Assembly: GCA_945861565.1 (NCBI GenBank)
Contig: CAMAUY010000019.1
Coordinates: 1-63,671 of the forward strand
Length of the DNA stretch: 63,671 nucleotides
DNA from: Akkermansia muciniphila
GTDB taxonomy: Bacteria; Verrucomicrobiota; Verrucomicrobiia; Limisphaerales; UBA9464
Reading direction: 5' to 3'
A model generated the notes under the pieces. The model saw only the letters and a program-made list of their open reading frames with translations. It ran no database searches and was not told the origin of the DNA. The translations under genes were made by a program, and so were the position numbers. Below, piece after piece: positions 1-10,700 of the stretch (its first letter is position 1; each line of letters begins with the position of its first letter).

Positions 1-259
1 CGCCCATGGAGGGCTCGACGGATGTCTCATGCGGTTCGACCGCAGGGGCGCGCGAGCTGTGGCTCAAAGCACGCGCCCCTGCTCGTTTAGCTGGCGATCG
101 AATGCCCAAAACCGTCCAAAATCACCCACACGAGTACACGAAGAGGCAAATTTAAGGGGCTTGTGTGCGCAAAGACGGAATGATCCCAGACAAACTTCAA
201 CGCATCAATACCATTGACCGATGCCCTTTCGGTTTTACGGTGCGCGCCAAGCGCCGCGC
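1..259. other. Window edge, no recognised gene
   Basis: A plus-strand frame is open from base 3 to a TAA near 155 and could be the end of a gene outside the window, but its residues match nothing I know. Apart from the hairpin at 42-82 I see no feature here. Confidence 0.3.
42..82. repeat. Inverted repeat, 11-bp perfect stem
   Basis: The arms GCAGGGGCGCG (42-52) and CGCGCCCCTGC (72-82) are perfectly complementary around a 19-base loop. It could be the terminator of a gene lying left of the window. No clear T-run follows, so a Rho-independent role is uncertain. Confidence 0.4.
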
Positions 260-1420
260 CTACGTAATTTCGGACGGCGTACCACCCTTGAAGGCGAGCC
301 GAGGCAACCCCGTTTCCGAGGTGGCATTGCCTTCGAAATCGGTCCAGCAGTGCCGCTTGAAATCGTAGAGCTTACAGACGCGGCACAATTCCAAGTATTG
401 CCAGGGAGACCAGCGGATGACCGCCGCATGTTCCTCGCAACTTTGCTCCAGCAAGCGCTGGCTCTTGGGCAGGTGATAAAGCGGAATCGCCGAGTCGATA
501 TGATGGGCGGCGTGATCCATGATGTTGTTGAGGATTCTTTCGATCGGGAACGGAAAAACCACGTGCGTCGAGCTCTTGAGTTGCACGTGGTAGAAGGACC
601 ACTCCTTCGGATCGTCGTACCACGCCAGTCGGGGATGGGTGTGTTGAATGTACGATACGAATCCCATGAATTGGACCCAGAGCATCCAAGGCAGGATCAC
701 ATCCAGGAACGCATAAGGGAGCGGCGGCAAAAATAGGCCCGTTGTCTGGCGAGCCAGCAGATACATCCCAAGAATTTGCAGGGCAAAGAACCCGAACACC
801 AGCAGCCGATCCCACTCGAACTGCCGACGCAGTGGCGGGCGGCACTCCTTGCTCGGAAAGAGAATGTAGCCCAGGTAAAAACCAATAAGATAGCTGAGCC
901 CGGGGCCCAGGGGCGAACGATAGAACTTTTCCAGCAGCCGGCGCCAGCGCGGCAGCCGGTCGTATTCCTGCCGCGTCAGCGGCACGAAATCCGGGTGCTT
1001 TCCGCGCAGATTGGTGCCGCCGTGGTGGAGCGTGTTGTGAGCATAGACCCATGACGTGTACGGATGCCAGGCCGGCAGCAGCACCAGTCGCCCCAGCAGA
1101 CGGTTCAGCCAACCGTACGGCGTCAAACTGTTGTGGGCCGCATCATGGCCAATGACGAACAAGGCGCCGATCATCAGGGGCGCCACCCCCAAGGAAACGG
1201 TTCGCCCGAAGTAGGTCGGCAGCCAAACGGCTCCCACCATGGATGCGACATAACCGACAACCGCCACCGAGAGCAACACGCCACCGCGCACCAAGCTCCG
1301 CTGCCGCAACTCGCCCGGCAGGCTCGCCCGCCATCGGCGCGCGGCTTCGTCGGCGGGATTTGCGTTCGCGGGGCGAAGGGCGTCGCTCCTTATTTTCAAC
1401 ACAAGTTCAGGGCCTGTCAT
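260..1420 (-). CDS. Fatty acid desaturase (membrane, di-iron)
   Basis: A 386-residue integral membrane desaturase that would introduce a double bond into a membrane lipid acyl chain using a di-iron centre. The three histidine clusters of the family are visible: HDAAH (residues 92-96), HNTLHH (128-133) and HAAHH near residue 315. Hydrophobic stretches lie at about 47-67, 78-91 and 210-270. The C-terminal part (SSTHVVFPFP, then the third box) resembles delta-12/omega-type enzymes. The open frame runs far upstream, but that extension is antisense to asnB. ATG at 1420 is preferred; ATG at 1483 would add 21 residues. It is divergent from asnB. Substrate and regiospecificity cannot be told from the sequence. 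Confidence 0.85.
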   Translation of the reverse strand: MTGPELVLKIRSDALRPANANPADEAARRWRASLPGELRQRSLVRGGVLLSVAVVGYVASMVGAVWLPTYFGRTVSLGVAPLMIGALFVIGHDAAHNSLTPYGWLNRLLGRLVLLPAWHPYTSWVYAHNTLHHGGTNLRGKHPDFVPLTRQEYDRLPRWRRLLEKFYRSPLGPGLSYLIGFYLGYILFPSKECRPPLRRQFEWDRLLVFGFFALQILGMYLLARQTTGLFLPPLPYAFLDVILPWMLWVQFMGFVSYIQHTHPRLAWYDDPKEWSFYHVQLKSSTHVVFPFPIERILNNIMDHAAHHIDSAIPLYHLPKSQRLLEQSCEEHAAVIRWSPWQYLELCRVCKLYDFKRHCWTDFEGNATSETGLPRLAFKGGTPSEIT

Positions 1421-1678
1421 TTGGCGGGTTGATAGGGATTGTCTGATCGCACCGCAATAATTCGATACGCCGTTGGCGCGCATTGCAAGGCTATACCGCC
1501 ACGCCGAATCGGTGTCAAAAAGGAGCAATGGTACAGGTTGAGTTGATTGTTCTCCGATGGGTTGGCCAGCATCGCATTTTTGGTTAACTGTGGGAGAAAC
1601 GCTAAACTTGCAAATTAAACCCTCTGGAAGTGAAAAAACGGTCGCCACCGGGCGGCGTCCCAAGTAGACGAAGGTCTC

Positions 1679-3652
1679 ATGTGCGGCATCGCAGGCATTA
1701 TTGATCTCACCCAGCAGCGGGCCGTGGCGGAGGAAGTCGTGCGGAGAATGGCGCGCGCCATCGTGCATCGCGGCCCGGACGAAGAAGGCTTCTTTTTTCA
1801 ACCGGGCGTCGCGCTGGCGTCGCGCCGGCTGAGCATTGTCGGTCTCGCGGATGGTCAGCAGCCGGTGACCAACGAGGAGGCGAACGTCGTCGTGGTTTTC
1901 AATGGCGAGCTGTTTGACCACCTCGAAAAGCGGGCGGAGCTGGAAGCGCGCGGGCATCGCCTGGTGAAGCACTGCGACACGGAAGTCATCCCGCATCTTT
2001 GGGAGGAGCACCAGCAGGGAATGTTCGAGCGGTTGCGCGGTCAGTTTGCCATCGCGCTGTGGGACCAACGCGGGCGACGACTCCTGCTCGGGCGCGACCG
2101 GTTCGGGATCTGCCCGCTCTACTGGACGCGGCAGGGGGACTGGCTGCTGTTCGCGTCCGAAATCAAGGCGCTGCTGGCTTCCGGCATGGTACCGGCGCGG
2201 CCTGACCGCCGGGGCATCGACCACATCTTCACATTCTCCGCATTGCCGGGGCCGATCACGTGCTTCGAGGGCGTGCAGTTGCTGCGCGCCGGGCACTTTC
2301 TTGAAATCACGCCCGGCAGCGGACGCGGCCGAGCCGCCGAGATCGCAGACCGCGTCTATTGGGAAATGGATTTTCCCGATCTTGGTGACGAAGAACGCGG
2401 CGATGACCCGCGCCGTCTGGTCGATGAATTTGAGCAGGTCATGCTGCGAGCCGTGGACAAACGGCTGAAAGCGGACGTGCCCGTCGGCTCGTATTTGTCC
2501 GGTGGCGTGGATTCGAGCATGATCGCGGCGCTCGCCTGTCATCTGAAGGGCTCCGCGATCAACACCTACACGATCCGCGTGGACTCGCCCGAACTGGACG
2601 AACTCGACGCGGCCAACCTCGTCGCAAGGCATATCAAAACCAAGCCACCGATCGTGCAGGAGTTTCGCGCGCAGGACGCGGTGAACACCTACCCGCAGCT
2701 CATCCACGCCGCCGAGGCGCCGGTGATCGATACGTCGTGCGCCGCGTTGCTGCTGTTGGCCCGGCGGGTTCACGAGTGCGGCCAGAAAGTCGTCCTCACC
2801 GGTGAGGGTGCGGACGAGTGGCTGGTCGGCTACCCGTGGTACAAGGCCGCCAAACTGATCGGGTATCTCGACATCCTGCCGGGCGTGCGCTTGAGCGACG
2901 TGGCGCGCCGCGGTTATCTGCGGCTGAAGAATGTGCCGCAATATCCACGCGAGTTCCGGCGCGGCATCGAGGAAGCGATCGGCGGTCCGAACGCGTGGAT
3001 TGATTCCTACGGCCTGCTCGGTCTGTCCAAGCTCCGCTTTTATTCCGAGTCGATGCACGAAGTGCGCAGGCAGGCGAACCCGTGGGCCGATCTACAGATG
3101 CCGCTCGCACGCGCCAAACGCTGGCATCCGCTGCACCGCGGCATCTGGGTCGCGGGCCGCGTGACCCTCGCCGGGCACCTGCTCCAGGCAAAAGGCGACC
3201 GCGTGGCCATGCATTCCTCAGTGGAAGTGCGGTATCCGTTTTTGGATGAGGAGGTCTTCACGTTTCTGGCCAAGTTGCACCCGAGGTGGAAGCTGCGAGG
3301 TTTCCGCGACAAGCATCTGCTGCGCCTGCTGGCGGCGCGCTGGCTGCCGGCGTCCGTTTACCAGCGGCGCAAAGTGATCTTCCGCGCGCCGCTGGACAGC
3401 TTCCACATCGATCCGGAGCCAACGTTCGTCGGCCAGCTCTTGAGCGAAGAATCCCTGCGCCGCACGGGCTATTTCGACGCAGCCGCAGTGCATCACTGGC
3501 GGCGTGCTTTCCGCCAGATGCCGGCGGGCTCACTGCCACGTCTCTCCGTGGAAGCCGGCCTGGCCGCCGTGGTGGCCACGCAGCTCTGGCACCACCTCTA
3601 CATTGACGCGAACCTGGCTGAACTGCCGGGGAGTTTCAGCGGAGCTTCTTGA
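1679..3652 (+). CDS. asnB: Asparagine synthetase, glutamine-hydrolysing
   Basis: A 657-residue AsnB-family enzyme that transfers glutamine-derived ammonia to an ATP-activated carboxylate. The protein starts MCGIAGIID, so Cys2 is the Ntn amidotransferase nucleophile. The synthetase half has the PP-loop SGGVDSSM at about residues 274-281 and the LTGEGADEWLVGYPWY motif. It is about 100 residues longer than E. coli AsnB, closer to the long paralogues often found with exopolysaccharide or exosortase loci, but no such locus is in view. The stop overlaps the convergent TPR gene by 17 bases. Biosynthetic asparagine formation versus modification of another carboxylate cannot be decided here. Confidence 0.88.
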   Translation: MCGIAGIIDLTQQRAVAEEVVRRMARAIVHRGPDEEGFFFQPGVALASRRLSIVGLADGQQPVTNEEANVVVVFNGELFDHLEKRAELEARGHRLVKHCDTEVIPHLWEEHQQGMFERLRGQFAIALWDQRGRRLLLGRDRFGICPLYWTRQGDWLLFASEIKALLASGMVPARPDRRGIDHIFTFSALPGPITCFEGVQLLRAGHFLEITPGSGRGRAAEIADRVYWEMDFPDLGDEERGDDPRRLVDEFEQVMLRAVDKRLKADVPVGSYLSGGVDSSMIAALACHLKGSAINTYTIRVDSPELDELDAANLVARHIKTKPPIVQEFRAQDAVNTYPQLIHAAEAPVIDTSCAALLLLARRVHECGQKVVLTGEGADEWLVGYPWYKAAKLIGYLDILPGVRLSDVARRGYLRLKNVPQYPREFRRGIEEAIGGPNAWIDSYGLLGLSKLRFYSESMHEVRRQANPWADLQMPLARAKRWHPLHRGIWVAGRVTLAGHLLQAKGDRVAMHSSVEVRYPFLDEEVFTFLAKLHPRWKLRGFRDKHLLRLLAARWLPASVYQRRKVIFRAPLDSFHIDPEPTFVGQLLSEESLRRTGYFDAAAVHHWRRAFRQMPAGSLPRLSVEAGLAAVVATQLWHHLYIDANLAELPGSFSGAS

Positions 3653-4409
3653 GAATCTGGCGTCCGAGATTTTTGGTTTCCGGATCGTCTTTCTCCGTCT
3701 CGGGCATCGCGAGCCCCTGAGTGATGAACTTTCGCGCGTCCGCATCTCGGCCCATTTGAGCATACGTGCGACCCAGTTCGATGAAGTGCATGAGGCGATT
3801 GGGATTGAGCGCGATGGCCTTCTCGAAGCAGCGCACCGCGTCCTCGTATTTCGCGGGCGGTAGCTTGCCATAAACAAACTGCGCCAAGGCGCGCTTCACG
3901 GTGCCAACATCGGCGAGCGCCAGATACCAACGGCCCAAGACCTGCCAGGCCAGATCGTTGTTCGGATCGAGTGCAATGACCTTCTCCGCCGCGATTTTGA
4001 TCCGACGCGAGTTCGCGATCTGCTGCTTGGTTTCCTCGAGCGGCAGCATCTTCCCGTAGCTGATCGCCACGGCGAGTTGCGTCTCCGGATCGTTCGGCGC
4101 GAGCGCCACCGCCCGCTGCGCATAGTCCACCGCGGTGGCGCCGAGTTGCCGTTTCTCACTGGCCTTCGTGGCATCACTCATCAGGTGCCGATACTGCCGC
4201 GCGATGCACACCAGGAGCCGGACGTTATTCGAATCCAGCTTTTCGGCCGGAAGATAATACTTCAGCGCCTCGGCGGGCTGGAGCGTGTCGTAAAAGACAT
4301 CGCCCTTCTGGATCAATCCCTCCGCCGATTCCGCACCGGCCCTCGCGCTCGCGAGAGCCAGCGCCAGCGCGGCCGAGAGAATGTTGAGGAGAAAGGCGGG
4401 TTGCATCAC
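3636..4409 (-). CDS. Secreted TPR protein
   Basis: A 257-residue protein with an N-terminal signal-type segment (residues 1-26, ending ASARAGAES) and several tetratricopeptide-like helical repeats, for example around ALKYYLPAEKLDSNN, YAQRAVALAPNDPE and CFEKAIALNPNRLMH. The pattern resembles RMD-type TPR proteins. It probably acts as a periplasmic or envelope-bound scaffold; no enzymatic motif is seen. Its end overlaps the end of asnB on the other strand, and it lies 86 bases downstream of the amidase on the same strand, so the two may be cotranscribed. Confidence 0.7.
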   Translation of the reverse strand: MMQPAFLLNILSAALALALASARAGAESAEGLIQKGDVFYDTLQPAEALKYYLPAEKLDSNNVRLLVCIARQYRHLMSDATKASEKRQLGATAVDYAQRAVALAPNDPETQLAVAISYGKMLPLEETKQQIANSRRIKIAAEKVIALDPNNDLAWQVLGRWYLALADVGTVKRALAQFVYGKLPPAKYEDAVRCFEKAIALNPNRLMHFIELGRTYAQMGRDADARKFITQGLAMPETEKDDPETKNLGRQILKKLR

Positions 4410-4495
4410 GTCACGGCGTCGGGAACATCTGCATTCATCGCAAATGGGGAACCGATCGCCTGGCGGACTTCATGGTGCCACGGGGTTCTCCCCAT

Positions 4496-5785
4496 TCATT
4501 TTTTGACCGCGGCTTCCACCAGCCGGCCCGCGTTGAGGAGCTGCGCCTCGCCCAGCCTCGGTCCGATCAGTTGCAGGCTCGTCACAGCCACCTCGGCATC
4601 ATGCAGCGGAATCGGTAGCGCCAGCGCCGGGTTGCCCGCGAAATTCACGGCCACCGTATTTTGCATTTCGAGCACGAACGCTTCCAGGATGCCGATTTTC
4701 AAATTCGGCGGAATCAGCGGCGGCGGATTCTGCGTGGTCGGCAGGGCGATGAAGTCCACTTTCGTGAAAATCTCTTTGAGCGTGTTCTGCCACTCGGCTT
4801 GTCTCGCGACAGCCTGTTCGTAACCGGTTAGGTAGGCGACCCGGCCCGCGCGGATTGCCGATTTTGTCCGGGCGGATACACCCAACGCAAAAAGGAATCT
4901 TTTGTCGCTGATCCAAACGCCCGCGGCGGCGATCGTATTTCCATCTTTCTTGGCACGCTCCCACGCCTCCCGGACGGCGTCGTCGAGCGGGACGACATGA
5001 AACCCCGTCCTGGCGAGAGCCTCGTCCACCGCTTGATCGATATTCGTGTCGGTGCCTTTCAGAGTGAGACGTCCGATCCGAATTGCTTGTGCGGAAGGTT
5101 TGGCGGCTACGGCCGCGGCATAAAGGGCAGCGAACCCGCTCTGTAGTAGATCCATTCCCTGCGCGGTGTGGGCGATGTCCTTCCCCATCGGCCCGACCGT
5201 ATCGAGGTGCTCCGGTTCGATCGGGAACACGCCTTCGATGGGAACCAAACCATGCGTCGTTTTCAACCCAACGACGCCGCACCAAGCGGCGGGCACGCGG
5301 ATCGAACCGGCGGTGTCCGTCCCGAAAGCCACGTCAGCCATTCCACTCGCCACGGCCACCGCCGACCCGCAACTCGAACCTCCCGGGAGCAGCTTGCGCG
5401 AACTGCTGAGCGGACTGGCAGGCGTTCCGAAGTATTCGTTGAAGCCCGAGGGAGCGGCCGCAAATTCGCTCAAGTTCGCCTTGCCAACGATCTGGACATT
5501 GCGCTGCCGCGCGATCGCCAGGCAGGGGGCATCCTTCTCCGCAAGCGCGCGTTTCCTGGCCAAACGCTTCGAGCCAGCGGTCGTCACCACGCCCCTCATG
5601 TCGATGTTGTCTTTCACGGCCAGCCTCAGCTGGTTGGTATTCTCCGGTGGCCAGTAGGCGATGAACGCTCGATTTCCGGTGAGGCGCGGGTGGACGCTCG
5701 GCAAGAGCGAGCAACCGCTCATGAGCGCGATCGACGCCAGACCGAGCAGGAGCGATTTGCAAACAAAGCAGCCGAATGTTTTCAT
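4496..5785 (-). CDS. Amidase-signature hydrolase, probable lipoprotein
   Basis: A 429-residue amidase-signature enzyme. The Ser-cisSer-Lys triad can be assigned: Lys58 in AVKDNID, cis-Ser137 in GGSSCGSA and nucleophile Ser161 in GTDTAGSIRVPA. The 24-residue spacing of the serines matches the family, and the signature has Cys where GGSSGGS is usual. The N-terminus is hydrophobic and ends LMSGC with Cys25 in lipobox position, so a lipid anchor is likely. Such enzymes hydrolyse amides; the substrate is unknown. GatA is less likely because of the export signal and absence of gatB/gatC nearby. Confidence 0.82.
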   Translation of the reverse strand: MKTFGCFVCKSLLLGLASIALMSGCSLLPSVHPRLTGNRAFIAYWPPENTNQLRLAVKDNIDMRGVVTTAGSKRLARKRALAEKDAPCLAIARQRNVQIVGKANLSEFAAAPSGFNEYFGTPASPLSSSRKLLPGGSSCGSAVAVASGMADVAFGTDTAGSIRVPAAWCGVVGLKTTHGLVPIEGVFPIEPEHLDTVGPMGKDIAHTAQGMDLLQSGFAALYAAAVAAKPSAQAIRIGRLTLKGTDTNIDQAVDEALARTGFHVVPLDDAVREAWERAKKDGNTIAAAGVWISDKRFLFALGVSARTKSAIRAGRVAYLTGYEQAVARQAEWQNTLKEIFTKVDFIALPTTQNPPPLIPPNLKIGILEAFVLEMQNTVAVNFAGNPALALPIPLHDAEVAVTSLQLIGPRLGEAQLLNAGRLVEAAVKK

Positions 5786-6015
5786 GCAGAATCAACTAAG
5801 CTAGGTCGGCCCGAGAGACAAAGCCAATTAACGTTTGCGTCGATTCTTGGTTTGATGCGGCACATCGTGATCGCATTCGACGGGGTGGATGAGGTCACGT
5901 TTGAAGGCGGAAAGCCCCACTTGACGGTAACCCATGCTGAATTAGCGTTTTCTTTTAGCCAGCGGTTCATATTCGCCTGCACTTCGAGCCTCGATGCGGA
6001 AAAAGCGTTCCCTTG

Positions 6016-6873
6016 ATGGAAACCCTCTTGAATGATGCACTGTTGCAGCAGGGTGGGGCATCCGTTTCGAAATCAGCTTGTCGCGTGCTGATTATACCCG
6101 TCATTCTGTACCTCGCCTTCGCGCTGGCCGTGTGGGTCTTTCAGCGGCGACTCATTTATTTCCCCACCAAGCTCTCGCCGCAACGTGCTGAATCTCTGGC
6201 GACCAAGGAAGGTTTCCGCGCATGGCGAAACAAGTCGGGCGAGATCATTGGATGGCATTGGGCCGCCCGTTCGCCTGCGACCGGCGCCGTACTAATCGTT
6301 CACGGCAACGCTGGGTCCGCGATAGACCGCAGCTACCTGGCACAACCGGTTCATGCCGCGGTGCCCGTCGACGTATATGTCCTGGAGTATCCTGGCTACG
6401 GAGCGCGCTCTGGGGCGCCGAGCCAATCAACGATTCTGGCCGCGGCGGACGAGGCATTTGCAACACTCGGTGGGCGAAGTCCACTTTACATTGTCAGTGA
6501 ATCTCTCGGCACCGGGGCCGCGGCGCATCTGGCGCGCAAGCAGGATCGAAAGATCGCAGGGCTCGTGCTCATTGCACCTTACGATAAGCTGGTCTCCGTC
6601 GGGCAGCGTCAGATGCCTTTTCTTCCGGTTGGGTTGATGATGCGCGATCGGTTTAATCCGGTCGATTGGCTCAAAGATTATCGCGGACCTGTCAAAGTCG
6701 TTCTGGCTGAAGTCGACAGGAGCATCCCTGCCACGTTGGGGCAAAAGCTCTACGACCGTTACAACGGGCCGAAATCCATCGAGATAATTCGCGGTGCTGA
6801 CCATAACGACATTTCCGAGCAGACGCCGGAGTGGTGGAAGGATGTCTTTGCATTCCTGGAGACGAATCGTTAG
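6016..6873 (+). CDS. Alpha/beta hydrolase, membrane-anchored (ABHD13/17-like)
   Basis: A 285-residue serine hydrolase with one N-terminal membrane segment (about residues 22-42) followed by QRRLIYFPTK, typical of ABHD13/ABHD17-like proteins. Visible motifs are HGNAG (oxyanion region), YPGYGARSGAPS, nucleophile elbow SESLGTG, Asp in EVDRSIP and His in GADHND. The elbow has Ser in the position where Gly is usual, but the nucleophile itself is kept. ATG at 6016 is preferred to the adjacent TTG at 6013. It is divergent from the amidase gene. The substrate is unknown. Confidence 0.82.
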   Translation: METLLNDALLQQGGASVSKSACRVLIIPVILYLAFALAVWVFQRRLIYFPTKLSPQRAESLATKEGFRAWRNKSGEIIGWHWAARSPATGAVLIVHGNAGSAIDRSYLAQPVHAAVPVDVYVLEYPGYGARSGAPSQSTILAAADEAFATLGGRSPLYIVSESLGTGAAAHLARKQDRKIAGLVLIAPYDKLVSVGQRQMPFLPVGLMMRDRFNPVDWLKDYRGPVKVVLAEVDRSIPATLGQKLYDRYNGPKSIEIIRGADHNDISEQTPEWWKDVFAFLETNR

Positions 6874-6964
6874 CGCTAACCATCGCGCTATTTCCGCGAA
6901 CATAAACGCCCCGGTAGAGAAGAATAGCGGGTGTGCTGGGAGTCCTTCGAAGAAACCGGTGCCG

Positions 6965-7246
6965 ATGCATCTGCTGAAGAATCTCTCGGTCGCGTTCGGT
7001 CAACTGAATGCCTGCTTCGCCATACCGCTCTTCCAATCCAGTGAGCCATCCCTCCAGGGCACGAGCCTTGACGGGATCTTTGGATCGGGCCTGTTCCATG
7101 CCTTTGCGGATTTCGCCGATGACCAAAACGCTCAGGAAAAGTTCATCATCATCCACTGACTCAAACCATACCGAAACGTATGGGCTCATTCGCCGGCCCT
7201 TGCGCGCCTCGCTCACCACGTTGGTGTCCAGCAGGTAGCTTGAAAA
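6965..7246 (-). pseudogene. VapC-type PIN toxin remnant without start
   Basis: Reading the minus strand from about 7246 gives FSSYLLDTNVVSEARKG, the usual VapC start region with the first acidic residue, then a PIN-like stretch (LSVLVIGEIRKGMEQA) down to ERDREILQQM. There is no start codon before YLLDTN, because an in-frame TAG lies just upstream. The conserved second half with the later acidic residues is missing and followed by unrelated sequence. No antitoxin gene is adjacent: folB ends at 7259. I read it as a toxin fragment truncated at both ends. Confidence 0.65.
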
Positions 7247-7258
7247 CCGGAAAGCGCT

Positions 7259-7678
7259 CTACCGCCAAGCCCCGGGCACTCCGCCGATCTGACCGCGAAG
7301 GCGGTCCGCCGCGGTGGGCAAACCGGCATCACCCCGGCTCCGGCTCACCAGCACCCCCACGAAGCGGGCCTCGGGCAGGATGAACTTCTTCACGTCCACG
7401 GTCACCCGGCCGGGCCGGAATTCGGCCAGAACCATTTGCGCCAAATCCACCGCCAGCGTCTCAATCAGCTTCCAGCTTCGTCCTTCGCCAAACGCCAGCA
7501 CCCTCCGGCTGAGCGCGTAATAATCGATGGTGTGCCGTAGATCATCGCTGGCGGCGGCGCTCGCGAAATCCTGCTCCAGATCGAGGCTCACGAGCAACCG
7601 CTGGGGCTGCGCGCGCTCAGCCTCGGGCACGCCGACGCGGTAATGCACTTCGAGATCGCAGAGGCGGATGGTATTCAC
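7259..7678 (-). CDS. folB: Dihydroneopterin aldolase
   Basis: A 139-residue FolB-type enzyme of folate synthesis that converts 7,8-dihydroneopterin to hydroxymethyl-dihydropterin and glycolaldehyde. Recognisable segments are IRLCDLEVHYRVGVPEAERAQP at the start (substrate-binding N-terminus), TIDYYALSRRVL, the SWKLIETLAVDLA helix and VDVKKFILPEARFVGV. GTG at 7678 gives an N-terminus matching the family. A GTG at 7726 would add 16 residues with no family counterpart. No other folate gene is adjacent. The C-terminal tail after about residue 112 (SRSRGDAGLPTAAD) is not part of the fold. Confidence 0.85.
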   Translation of the reverse strand: MNTIRLCDLEVHYRVGVPEAERAQPQRLLVSLDLEQDFASAAASDDLRHTIDYYALSRRVLAFGEGRSWKLIETLAVDLAQMVLAEFRPGRVTVDVKKFILPEARFVGVLVSRSRGDAGLPTAADRLRGQIGGVPGAWR

Positions 7679-7783
7679 GGGAGGAATTAAGAAGGAAAAA
7701 GGCGGAAGGAGGAAGCTCGGGTCCACGATGCATCGGGCAGTTCCTCTGCCGGAAAGCAGCTCGCGCCCAAAGATTTTCCCAAA

Positions 7784-10700
7784 TCAGCGAAGGCTCACAC
7801 CCAGCCGGAGGAATCGGATACCGGATGCTCCAGAAAGATCCAGCGGCACGCGAATTGTGCCAGCCGTCTCCGCGGGTGGCAGATTGGTGAGTTCAAGCCA
7901 GTCCGCGGAAGGCAGTTTGCCACAGAACTCAATCGCGTACCGGCGTCCCGGCACCGCCTTCCACTCCAATTCCACCGCACCGGGGGCGACTTTAACCGCT
8001 GCAAGTCGCAAATGACTGTCGGCGTCGTTGGGCAGGGTACCCGCGAGAAACTCCTGGAGATTGGTCTGCCCGTCAGCATCCGGATCACCCTTCGCACCGT
8101 CGTCGCCGCTGGCGGAACGGGGATCCTGGCCGTTGGCCTGTTCCCAACCGTCAGGCAAGCCGTCGCCGTCACGGTCGGTTGCCAACGGGTCTTGCGAGTT
8201 TGGCGCGCCCGGGGTTTGGGCAGCGAGCACGACAATCCCTGGCTCCCCATCCGGCAGCCGGCCCATGGAAGCGTCTTGTGCCATAGCCCCAAAATCCACG
8301 CGGTCCACCGGAGCACCCGTGGCATCGAGCAGTTGGATCGTGTCGCCCGCCGCGGAGAGTTTGATTCCGACGTGGCTGCCGCCGGACTTGCCGGCCAAGC
8401 GCAAACGCAGGAAACCACCGGGTGTCACGAAGGCGTGTGTGCCGATGCGGAAGAGCGTGTCGTCGGCGGCGATATACATTCCCTTCAGGGCCACGGGCGC
8501 GGCTGGGTTGCGGTTAAAAAGCTCCAGCCAGTCATCGTCGCCCGGGAGTGCGTTTGCGAGCCATTCATTGAGGGCAAGGCTTGACGTGGCGGCGGTGGGC
8601 GCCGCCACATTATCCGCCGCCACAGTTGGCTGACTCAACCGCCACGCACCCCCGGAATCGCGACCGAGCGAAAAACCGTCCGCTTGCGGCCCAAAGGAAA
8701 GCGCGTCCACCCGATGGCCGTCCGTGTCGTGGAGAAACACGTCGTCGCCATCGCGATCGAGCGCAAACGGCGCGTGCCAGGAACCGGCGTTCGTGTGGCC
8801 GTCGCACCAAACCACGGCAAATCCACCCGCCGCCACGCGCGCGTCGGCAGGCAGGCTGAAGGCCCGCGCCCCCGAGCGATCCGTCAGCTGCCAGCCCGCC
8901 AGCGCCACGTCCGTTGCCCCGGAATTGTGGATTTCGACGAAATCCAGCGCGCCCAATGCTGTGGGTGCGGCCAGAACTTCGTTCAGCCGCACGGGCCCGT
9001 TTACGGGTTGTCTCCACACGCCCGGCGTACCTCCCGCAGCGGTGCTGGCGCGCCACGTAACGGGATTGCTCAGGTCACTCTCCGGTTCGGCAAGTTCCAA
9101 CGAGGCGCCCGCGCCATCCGCTGCGACCGGCCAGCCCGAGGCATCGTCGAACTCGAATTGCCAGATCGTTTGTCCCTGCGGATCGCGAAGCGCGAGGCTC
9201 TCGCCGCCATTAGCCAGCGAACCCGCGAAGTAACCCGAGACCGGCACCGCAGGGTAACGGCCGGCGAACGCCGCGGAATTCAAACTCGAGGCCAGGACCA
9301 CGACTTGTCCCGGGCCGATTTCGCTGCCCGGCGGGAACATGAAGCCAATGCCCTCGAGAACGTGGCCGCTCAGATCCAGCGCGACGCGACCGAAGTTCTG
9401 CAACTCCAGAAACTCGAAGGCGTTGCCCCCCGGCGGGTGGTACATGATCTCGGTCGGCAACAAAGGAACCCTCAATCGGGCAACCTGAAAGACCGCCTCC
9501 ATCAGCGCACTCCATTCCGAACCGGAGCGGACGCGCGCCTTGACGATCACGTCCTGTGTCAGCACCAACGCCGAACCGCCGTATTTCACCGCGCTCGCAG
9601 ACAACGCGCCTGACCGCGGCACGCGGGGGTCGGTGCCGTCCAAGGTGAGGAATATTTCCCCGGCGGGAGCGCGCAGAGTGAGTTCAAAACCGGCGGGCGC
9701 GTAACCCCCGTGCTGACTCAACGTCGGGGCGGCGACTTTCGGGTACAGGCCAGCCGCGCTAAGCCGGTTGAGCACAATGGCAGACCGTTGCGGAAAGTAG
9801 GTGCCTCGCATCCAGTCGAGTTCTGCCTTCCACTCCACGTCCGGTGTGTAGGGCTGCGCCGGTCGCTGGTTGTCTCCCCAGCGCGCGGATTCGGCGGCGA
9901 TGGCGGATTGGATTTCTGCGACGCGACGAAAGAAGAAATCCGCGGGCCGATTCCATTGCGGATGCACCGGGTCCGGAATCACGTGCTGCGGATGGACGGA
10001 CAGGATGCCTCCGTTGAAGAAATGGCGGTGCGCGCGATCCGCGAACAGCAGGCGGAACTCGGCGTTCTTGCGCAGCAACGAATACAGCTCCGCCGGCGAA
10101 TCGACGTCCACGACAACCGTGCGGTCATCGTTAACGCCCTTCAGCACTTGCTCCGCGTCCCAGCTGTGAAACCGCCACAGCGCGCCCGGCGCCCGGCGGC
10201 GGATCGCGTACCAGTTGTGGTGCGGCCAGTCGGTGTTGCCGACGTAGAAGTTGATGAGCAGATAGTCCGCGAGCGCGGGCAGATCCACCAACCCGGCCAG
10301 GGCGGCGTAGTTCGCTGGATCGGCCAGGCCGCGGCGCGCCACCGTCATCATCGCCTGCCACGCGAGCGCGTTACCGTCCTGCACTGTGCTGCCGGTGTGC
10401 TTCAACACGTCGTACTCAGTCTCGTCGCCGCCGAAGTAGTCGGCGGCAAACGCAGCGTTCGGATTCTCATGCAAGCCGTAGATGCCCCAGTAAAGACCGT
10501 TGATGAACAGGTTGACCCAGCGGCCGTGGAAGGACGGAGTGCCGGCCGCATTCTGCAAATCGCTCACAAACTGGTCCTGGACATACTTCGCGCGGTGTCG
10601 CTGCTCGCTCGCCGAAGATGCGCCACCGTAGTGCCACGCGTAGTTCAGGCCTGCGTCCAGTACCAGCGTGTCAAAGCTCGTTACGGGCGTGTCCGAGAAC

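Noticed and set aside
1421..3058. Upstream extension of the desaturase frame (932-residue open frame on the minus strand)
   Set aside because: It is antisense to asnB, which has a full set of family motifs; the extension has no domain.
5782..5982. 66-residue minus-strand ORF before the amidase
   Set aside because: It overlaps the amidase start, has no recognisable motif and lies in a divergent promoter region.
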